A stretch of DNA of 64,000 nt from assembly GCF_014196515.1 (NCBI RefSeq), contig NZ_JACIDV010000004.1, positions 248,001 to 312,000 of the forward strand. Direction: 5' to 3'. The translations under genes were made by a program, and so were the position numbers. Of this stretch, positions 58,041 to 64,000 are shown in pieces. The stretch's first letter is position 1, and every line of letters starts with the position of its first letter. Under the pieces are notes generated by a model. That model worked only from the letters and a program-made list of their open reading frames with translations, made no database searches and had not been told where the DNA came from. Origin of the DNA: Rhizobium skierniewicense (GTDB lineage Bacteria; Pseudomonadota; Alphaproteobacteria; Rhizobiales; Rhizobiaceae).

Positions 58041-61000
58041 CGGAGCAGACGCCAACCGGTGCAACCGATTCCAAGCTCGCCTTAACGGCGCTTTTCGTTC
58101 GTCGTCCCATTCTCGCCGCCGTCATCAACACGCTTTTGGTGGTCGCCGGTCTTGCTGCGCTCGTCGGCGTCGATGTGCGTGAATTGCCGGATGTGGACCG
58201 TCCGGTTATCACCGTGCGCACGACTTATGACGGCGCGTCGCCACAGACCATCGACCAGGAGGTGACGCAGACCATCGAGGGTGCGGTTGCACGTGTCAGT
58301 GGCGTCAAATCCATTTCCTCCACATCGCAGTTCGGCACCAGCCGCGTGACGATGGAGTTTAACGACAAAGTCGATATCGCCGTCGCGTCGAATGATGTGC
58401 GCGACGCTATCGGTCGTATTACCAACCAGATGCCTGACGATGCCGATGAGCCGCAGATCATCAAGGCCGATTCCGACAGTCAGCCCATCATGCGTCTTGC
58501 CGTCACGTCTTCCAGCCTCAGCATGGAAGATCTGACAAAGCTGGTCGATGACGAAATCATCGATCGTCTGGCTGCGGTGGACGGAGTGGCCGATGTCGAG
58601 CTTTATGGCGATCAGGAAAAAGTCTTCCGCATCGATCTCGATCAGGGCGCGCTTGCCAGCCGTGGGCTGACCGTGACGGACGTGGCTACTGCGCTCGGCA
58701 CGGCGGCGCTGGACGTTCCCGCTGGTTCTCTCAAGAGCTCGACGCAGGACATTGTGGTCCGCGCGACCGCCAGCCTGACCAAGCCTTCCGAATTTGAAAA
58801 CCTCATCGTCAAGGACCGGGTGCGGCTTCGCGATGTCGCCAGCGTCATGCTGGGGGCTGATGACGAAACGACCTCGTTGCGGTCCAACGGGGTCCAGGGC
58901 GTGGGCCTTGGAGTCATCCGTCAGGCACAGTCCAATACGCTGAACATATCGACCGGTGTCAAAGCTGTTGTCGCGGCGATGGCACCCAACCTGCCTGAAA
59001 ACACCCGCATCGTTATTACCAGCGATGATGCGGTGTTCATCGAGGGCGCCCTGCACGAGGTTGAACTGGCGCTTGGGCTTTCCGCTCTCATCGTCGTCGT
59101 TGTCCTTTATCTCTTCTTCCGGGATTGGCGCGCCACGCTTATACCGGCCATTACCATGCCGGTTGCTCTGATCGGCACCATCGTCGCCATCTATATGGTC
59201 GGCTTCTCGATCAATATCCTGACGCTGCTCGCTATTGTCTTGGCGACGGGCCTGGTGGTGGACGACGCCATTGTCGTCCTCGAAAACATCGTCCGCCGAC
59301 GATCGGAAGGCATGGGTCCCCGGGCAGCCGCTGTTCTCGGCACACAGGAGGTTTTCTTCGCGGTTATCGCAACGACGGCCACGCTTGCGGCCGTGTTCAT
59401 TCCGCTGTCGTTCCTGCCCGGCCAGTTGGGTGGCCTGTTCCGCGAGTTTGGCTTCGTGCTGGCTTTTGCGGTCGGACTGTCGTCTATCGTCGCGTTGACG
59501 CTTTGCCCGATGCTGGCATCGCGTATGTTGAAAAACGGGGTTAAAGAGCCGACGGGTCCACTCGCTTGGTTCGGCAACGTCTTTGCTTCTTTCTATAAAA
59601 GGACGCTGTCTGCCTGCCTTAACAGTCCCCTGATTGTCGTGATCGTAGCGCTTGGTTTTGCGGGCGTGTCATGGATTGCCTTTGGCATGGTTCAAAATGA
59701 ATTGACCCCACGCGAAGACCGCTCTTCCGTTGTGCTACGCGTCACTGCACCACAGGGCGTCAGCCTCGAGTACACACGTGATCAATTGCAGCGTGTCGAG
59801 GAAAACCTGCAGCCGCTCCGCGACAGCGGTGAGATCCGGAATATTTATTCCATTACTGGAATGAACGGTTCATCCAATACCGGTTTTGTCGTTCTGACGC
59901 TGGCACCATGGGCAGACCGGGAGCGGACACAGAACCAGATTGCGCAGGACATCAACGCCGCTGCGCAGACGGTGCCGGGGCTTCGTGCTTCTGCATCGCA
60001 GCCCAACAGTCTTCGCATTCGCGGTGCTGGCAACGGTCTCAGCATGGCGATGATCGGCGCCAACTATCCTGCGCTGACGGAGGCCACGCAGAAGCTTTTG
60101 CTGTCCATGGAAGAAAGCGGCCTGTTCGACACGCCGCGTTTTGAAAACGAGCCCAACCAAGCGCAATTGTCCGTATCGATCGACCGTGAGCGCGCCTCCG
60201 ATCTTGGTATCGATATCACCGGACTTTCCACGGCCATGCAGTCTCTGCTCGAAGGCCGCTCCATCGTCGATGTCTTCGTGGATGGCGATGCGGTCCCCGT
60301 CAGGCTATTGTCGTCGACGCGCCCGATCAACGATCCGACCGATCTGGAGAACATTTTTCTCAAGGCCAAGGACGGGCGGATGGTGCCGATGTCAATCATC
60401 GCATCTTTGAAAGAAACGGCGGTCTCACCGCAACTCAATCGCGAACAGCAATTGCCATCGGTGGGCTTCACGGCAAACCTTAAGGAAGGTGTGTCGCTGG
60501 GCGAGGCAGTTGCCCGCGTGGAGGAGATGGCCAAATCGGTGATGCCGACCGGTGCGCGACTCTTGCCTTTGGGTGAAGCCGCAACCCTGCAGGAAAATTC
60601 CAGCGGCATGTTGCTGACCTTCGGCTTTGCCATTGCCATCATTTTTCTCGTGCTTGCGGCCCAGTTTGAAAGCGTTCTGAGTTCTGTCATCATCATGTCG
60701 ACCGTGCCGCTCGGTCTCGCTTGCGCCGTCATTGCATTGCTGTTTACCGGCTCCAGCCTCAACGTTTACAGCCAGATCGGCCTTGTGCTTCTGGTTGGGG
60801 TCATGGCGAAGAACGGTATTCTGATCGTGGAATTCGCCAACCATCTGCGTGACCAGGGCGCGAGCGTTCGCGAGGCCATCGAAAAAGCGTGTACCATTCG
60901 TCTACGTCCTGTGATGATGACGATGATCGCGACCATCCTGGGCGGGGTCCCGCTGGTTATGGCGCAGGGTGCTGGCGCGGAAGCGCGTATTGCGCTCGGC

Positions 61001-61189
61001 TGGGTCATCGTCGGTGGTCTGGGTTTTGCAACGCTGATTACGCTCTATATCACGCCGGTCTCCTATCTGCTGATTGCCCGCTTTGCCAAGCCGCAGGCGG
61101 ATGCGGAAATTCGTCTTCATCGGGAGTTGGAAACCGCCATTCGTCGCAGGGCCATCGAGGAAGACAAGCAACTGCTCGCCGCAGAATGA
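58037..61189 (+). CDS. RND efflux pump inner-membrane subunit
   Basis: 1050 residues, AcrB/HAE-type: 12 membrane helices with two large periplasmic loops. The proton-relay aspartates are at 409-410 in GLVVDDAIVVLENIVRR. The N-terminal FVRRPILAAVINTLLVVAGLAAL and RPVITVRTTYDGASPQTIDQEVT are typical. It exports drugs or other amphipathic compounds with proton entry. Paired with the upstream adaptor; substrate unknown. Confidence 0.94.
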   Translation: MTEQTPTGATDSKLALTALFVRRPILAAVINTLLVVAGLAALVGVDVRELPDVDRPVITVRTTYDGASPQTIDQEVTQTIEGAVARVSGVKSISSTSQFGTSRVTMEFNDKVDIAVASNDVRDAIGRITNQMPDDADEPQIIKADSDSQPIMRLAVTSSSLSMEDLTKLVDDEIIDRLAAVDGVADVELYGDQEKVFRIDLDQGALASRGLTVTDVATALGTAALDVPAGSLKSSTQDIVVRATASLTKPSEFENLIVKDRVRLRDVASVMLGADDETTSLRSNGVQGVGLGVIRQAQSNTLNISTGVKAVVAAMAPNLPENTRIVITSDDAVFIEGALHEVELALGLSALIVVVVLYLFFRDWRATLIPAITMPVALIGTIVAIYMVGFSINILTLLAIVLATGLVVDDAIVVLENIVRRRSEGMGPRAAAVLGTQEVFFAVIATTATLAAVFIPLSFLPGQLGGLFREFGFVLAFAVGLSSIVALTLCPMLASRMLKNGVKEPTGPLAWFGNVFASFYKRTLSACLNSPLIVVIVALGFAGVSWIAFGMVQNELTPREDRSSVVLRVTAPQGVSLEYTRDQLQRVEENLQPLRDSGEIRNIYSITGMNGSSNTGFVVLTLAPWADRERTQNQIAQDINAAAQTVPGLRASASQPNSLRIRGAGNGLSMAMIGANYPALTEATQKLLLSMEESGLFDTPRFENEPNQAQLSVSIDRERASDLGIDITGLSTAMQSLLEGRSIVDVFVDGDAVPVRLLSSTRPINDPTDLENIFLKAKDGRMVPMSIIASLKETAVSPQLNREQQLPSVGFTANLKEGVSLGEAVARVEEMAKSVMPTGARLLPLGEAATLQENSSGMLLTFGFAIAIIFLVLAAQFESVLSSVIIMSTVPLGLACAVIALLFTGSSLNVYSQIGLVLLVGVMAKNGILIVEFANHLRDQGASVREAIEKACTIRLRPVMMTMIATILGGVPLVMAQGAGAEARIALGWVIVGGLGFATLITLYITPVSYLLIARFAKPQADAEIRLHRELETAIRRRAIEEDKQLLAAE

Positions 61190-61257
61190 CGTGCTAGACG
61201 GTGCGCCATTCTGGCAGTGGCTCTGCTGGACAAATCCAAGGTCGTGCCACATACCAG

Positions 61258-61288
61258 CCGGACTTGCCTGACGGGGTGAGTCCGGTTT
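61258..61288 (+). terminator. Probable terminator after the RND operon
   Basis: CCGGACT and AGTCCGG form a 7-bp stem (extended by a G-U pair), followed by TTT. It ends just before the flavoprotein gene, so read-through is possible. Confidence 0.45.
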
Positions 61289-61309
61289 CGTATTGCATTG
61301 GAGACGATG

Positions 61310-62728
61310 ATGGCATTGAAAGACGTGGTTGCCGGAATGAGAAACGAAGCGGGAATCGCTGCCGTTCTCGATGTTCTCAAACAACAGCTTGGCGATAAGA
61401 TTCAGACCGGCCAGTCTTTTCGAGAGCAACATGCGCACACCACCACGTATCTCACCACGCAATTGCCCGATGCCGTTGTGTTCGCGGAAAAATCCGATGA
61501 CGTGAAAGCCGTGGTCAGAGCCTGTGCGCAACATCATGTTCCGGTCATTCCTTTCGGCGTGGGGTCTTCGCTTGAGGGACAGATCAATGCGCCCACGGGC
61601 GGCATTTCGGTCGATTTCAGCCGCATGAACCGCATTCTCTCGGTCAATGCCGAGGATCTGGATGTTACGGTGGAGCCGGGTGTGACGCGCGAACAGCTCA
61701 ATACCTATCTGCGTGACACGGGTCTGTTCTTTCCCATCGATCCCGGGGCCAATGCGTCTATTGGCGGAATGGCATCTACCCGCGCGTCCGGCACCAACGC
61801 TGTGCGTTACGGCACGATGAAGGACAATGTGCTGGCGCTGACGGTGGTCACGGCCAATGGCGAGGAAATCCGCACCGGTCGCCGCGCACGCAAATCGTCG
61901 GCTGGCTATGATCTGACGCGACTTTACGTTGGGGCAGAGGGTACGCTTGGAGTCATTACCTCCGTTACATTGCGTTTGCAGGGTATCCCGGAGAAGATCG
62001 CAGGCGGCGTCTGCACGTTCGCGACCATCAAGGAGGCCTGCGACGCCGTCATCATGACGGTTCAGATGGGCGTTCCCGTTGCGCGCATCGAGCTTCTGGA
62101 CGAGGTTCAGATCCGCGCCTGTAACGCTTATTCCGGCCTGTCTTACGAAGAAAAGCCAACCCTGTTTTTGGAATTTCACGGTACGGAGGAAACGACCGCG
62201 CTGCAATCCCGGCAATTTTCGGAGATCGTTGAAGAGTGTGGGGGCAGCGCGTTTCGCTGGACAAGCGATGCGCAGGAGCGGGCCAAGCTGTGGAAGGCGC
62301 GGCACGATGCCTATTGGGCATCCAAAGCGCTCGCGCCGCATCTTGACGTACTCTCGACTGATGTCTGCGTTCCGATTTCCCGCTTTGCGGAATGCGTGAC
62401 GGAGACCCAGCAGGACATCATCGACAACGCCATGCTTGCACCCATCGTCGGTCATGCGGGGGACGGAAACTTCCACGTTCTTGTGCTGTTCGATGGCAAG
62501 GATGCCGCAAGTGTTGCAGCCACTGAAGCCTTCGTTGCCCGATTGAACCGGCGGGCGATTGATGCGGATGGGACCTGTACCGGCGAGCACGGCATCGGAC
62601 AGGGCAAGATGAGTTTCCTGGCAGAAGAGGTGGGTGGCGCGCTTGATGTGATGGTTGCCATCAAGCGGTCACTTGATCCGAATAATATTTTCAATCCGGG
62701 TAAGCTTTTTCGCGTCGATAGCGTATAG
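61310..62728 (+). CDS. FAD-linked oxidase, D-lactate dehydrogenase (cytochrome)-like
   Basis: 472 residues: FAD-binding type 4 (PCMH) domain at about 35-215 with PFGVGSSLEG, EPGVTREQLN and PIDPGANASIGGMASTRASGTNAVRYG, and a C-terminal FAD-oxidase domain with VGHAGDGNFHVLV and GTCTGEHGIGQGK. The whole layout matches D-lactate dehydrogenase (cytochrome) and GlcD; substrate may be D-lactate or a related 2-hydroxy acid. Adjacent ATGs at 61307 and 61310; GGAG spacing favours the second. Confidence 0.88.
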   Translation: MALKDVVAGMRNEAGIAAVLDVLKQQLGDKIQTGQSFREQHAHTTTYLTTQLPDAVVFAEKSDDVKAVVRACAQHHVPVIPFGVGSSLEGQINAPTGGISVDFSRMNRILSVNAEDLDVTVEPGVTREQLNTYLRDTGLFFPIDPGANASIGGMASTRASGTNAVRYGTMKDNVLALTVVTANGEEIRTGRRARKSSAGYDLTRLYVGAEGTLGVITSVTLRLQGIPEKIAGGVCTFATIKEACDAVIMTVQMGVPVARIELLDEVQIRACNAYSGLSYEEKPTLFLEFHGTEETTALQSRQFSEIVEECGGSAFRWTSDAQERAKLWKARHDAYWASKALAPHLDVLSTDVCVPISRFAECVTETQQDIIDNAMLAPIVGHAGDGNFHVLVLFDGKDAASVAATEAFVARLNRRAIDADGTCTGEHGIGQGKMSFLAEEVGGALDVMVAIKRSLDPNNIFNPGKLFRVDSV

Positions 62729-62813
62729 GAGACTATCTTTGACGCCGAAATGATGCTTGCTCTGGCGGGAAAAAAAGATAGTTTTCATCGTCGGTTAAGG
62801 GAGACGTCAGGTC

Positions 62814-64000
62814 GTGCTCGGACGCATATTGGTTTTTCTGGGCGGACTGCTTGTCGTGGCGCTGTTTGCGGCGCTGTTCATCCCGTATTTTATCGACTGG
62901 ACTGATTTTCGGCGCGACTTCGAGGATCAGGCAAGCCGTATTCTGGGCAAGAAGGTCGTGGTACACGGCCGCGTTGAAGCCCGGCTTCTGCCTTTTCCAT
63001 CGGTCACGTTGCATGACGTGCGCGCCGGTATGGATGCTGACGGTTCCCCGCAAATCCAGGTTGCCCGTTTCTCCATGGATGCAGAACTTGCGCCGTTCCT
63101 CTCCGGGGAAGCCCGTATCTTCGATATGCGCATCGAGGAGCCGAAAGCCAAGATCAGGCTGCTGAAGGATGGAACGCTGGACTGGACGCGGGGAAGCCGC
63201 GCCGTCATTCCGGCCAAGACCGTCGTGCTGGAAAATGTCAGCATCGAAGGCGGCCAGATTGAATTCATCGATGAGCAATCCGGTCGCAACCGCATCGTTA
63301 CGGGTCTGACTGCCGATATGTCCGCCAAGTCGCTTGCCGGTCCCTGGCGTGCGGAGGGTCGTGCAGCGGTCGATGGTCACGCAGGGTCGTTTTCACTCTC
63401 CAGCGGTGAGCCGGAGGCTAATGCCGGGCGCATGGGTCTCCGTCTTCGTATGCTCCCGGATGAGCATCCGGTCGAGATCGATCTGGATGGGGCAATTGCT
63501 GCGACCGGGGGCCGGCCGGTCTATAGCGGTTCCTTCGCCTTCAATTTCCGACAGGATGACAAGCAGAAGCAGCAGGCCAGCCAGTCCCAATCCATCTTCA
63601 CTGCACCGCGCACCCGCGGCAGCTTCGAACTGACCAACGGTCGTGTGCGCGTGCCGAGTTACCGTATGGAGTTGGGCGGAGCGGAAAACCCGTACATCGT
63701 CACCGGTGAAGCCACACTCGACACGGGAACGGCACCCGAGTTCCTGCTGACGGCGGATGGACAGCAGATCGATTTCAACCGTTTTGCACCTGCACCGGTT
63801 CAAACGGGCAAGACATCGCGTGTGCCGACCGCCTCATTGCGTCAGCGCATCGAGTCCTTCGCCAGCCTCATTGCGCGCATTCCCGTGCCGCAGGTTCCTG
63901 GCAAAGCCAGCATCCGGCTTCCCGCACTGGTGTCCGATGACACCACCATTCGGGATATCCGTCTCGATGTGCGCCCGGACGGTGCCGGTTGGCAGGTTGA
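62814..64000 (+). CDS. AsmA-family protein (3' part outside window)
   Basis: At least 395 codons open to the window edge. The GTG start at 62814 is the first after an in-frame TAA and follows AGGGAG. The N-terminal helix (ILVFLGGLLVVALFAALFIPYFIDW) and the AsmA pattern DQASRILGKKVVVHGRVEARLLPFPSVTLHDVRAG identify the family. AsmA proteins span the envelope and are implicated in phospholipid transport to the outer membrane. The C-terminus is not visible. Confidence 0.85.
   Translation, partial: MLGRILVFLGGLLVVALFAALFIPYFIDWTDFRRDFEDQASRILGKKVVVHGRVEARLLPFPSVTLHDVRAGMDADGSPQIQVARFSMDAELAPFLSGEARIFDMRIEEPKAKIRLLKDGTLDWTRGSRAVIPAKTVVLENVSIEGGQIEFIDEQSGRNRIVTGLTADMSAKSLAGPWRAEGRAAVDGHAGSFSLSSGEPEANAGRMGLRLRMLPDEHPVEIDLDGAIAATGGRPVYSGSFAFNFRQDDKQKQQASQSQSIFTAPRTRGSFELTNGRVRVPSYRMELGGAENPYIVTGEATLDTGTAPEFLLTADGQQIDFNRFAPAPVQTGKTSRVPTASLRQRIESFASLIARIPVPQVPGKASIRLPALVSDDTTIRDIRLDVRPDGAGWQV

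Noticed and set aside
60902-62590. 562-codon minus-strand ORF opposite the RND and flavoprotein genes
   Set aside because: Composition (many His, Arg, Asn) is that of an antisense frame and it crosses two real genes.

Overview
This is chromosomal DNA of an alphaproteobacterium, most likely of the Agrobacterium/Rhizobium group (Rhizobiaceae). That placement is inferred from the gene content: a rhizobial-type division and cell-wall (dcw) cluster preceded by an RNase P RNA gene, betaine-lipid genes btaAB, a pyrophosphate-dependent phosphofructokinase, a long-linker FtsZ, and GANTC sites (the CcrM methylation sequence) clustered in a cell-cycle promoter. The DNA is moderately GC-rich and densely coding. 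I saw no rRNA, tRNA, IS element, prophage or CRISPR array.

Layout. 1-3.4 kb (minus strand): the start of btaB, then btaA, a lipoprotein lytic transglycosylase and a LysE-type exporter. 3.4-7.3 kb: PPi-dependent phosphofructokinase (minus), then a DjlA-like co-chaperone overlapping an N-acetylmuramoyl-alanine amidase, and a second lytic transglycosylase. 7.3-9.9 kb: tandem paralogous FAD amino-acid/amine oxidases. 9.9-10.3 kb: rnpB. 10.5-24.8 kb: first dcw unit, mraZ-rsmH-ftsL-ftsI-murE-murF-mraY-murD-ftsW-murG-murC-murB, headed by a five-box MraZ operator and closed by a strong terminator. 25.0-28.4 kb: an insertion relative to a continuous dcw cluster, with a membrane glycosyltransferase (GT2) behind an AT-rich leader and a divergent MHS-type transporter. 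28.4-35.4 kb: second dcw unit, ddl-ftsQ-ftsA-ftsZ and then lpxC, preceded by a 684-bp regulatory region holding eight GANTC sites. 35.5-41 kb: bamD, recN, a LysE-type exporter, ligA. 41-54 kb: transporters (BASS, EamA, AzlCD, a DMT pair), a DEDDh exonuclease, CreA-like protein, CheW, a 52-codon membrane mini-gene, SCO-type copper chaperone, prmA, an aminopeptidase P homologue, a DUF2164 protein, nicotinamidase and a DUF2778 (L,D-transpeptidase-like) protein. 54-64 kb: UvrD/PcrA helicase (minus), an RND efflux pair, a D-lactate-dehydrogenase-like flavoprotein and the 5' part of an AsmA-family gene that runs off the end.

How it works together. Most of the window builds and divides the envelope: lipid-linked peptidoglycan precursor synthesis (MurB-G, MraY, Ddl), septal synthesis (FtsI, FtsW), divisome assembly (FtsL, FtsQ, FtsA, FtsZ), peptidoglycan turnover (two SLT proteins, amidase, DUF2778 protein), lipid A (LpxC), outer-membrane assembly (BamD, AsmA-like) and alternative lipids (BtaA/B). 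The genes are largely standard. The least-explained items are regulatory (inverted MraZ boxes, the GANTC cluster, a motif shared by the two dcw promoters, a 17-bp palindrome), the glycosyltransferase lying inside the dcw region, and the 52-residue ORF.
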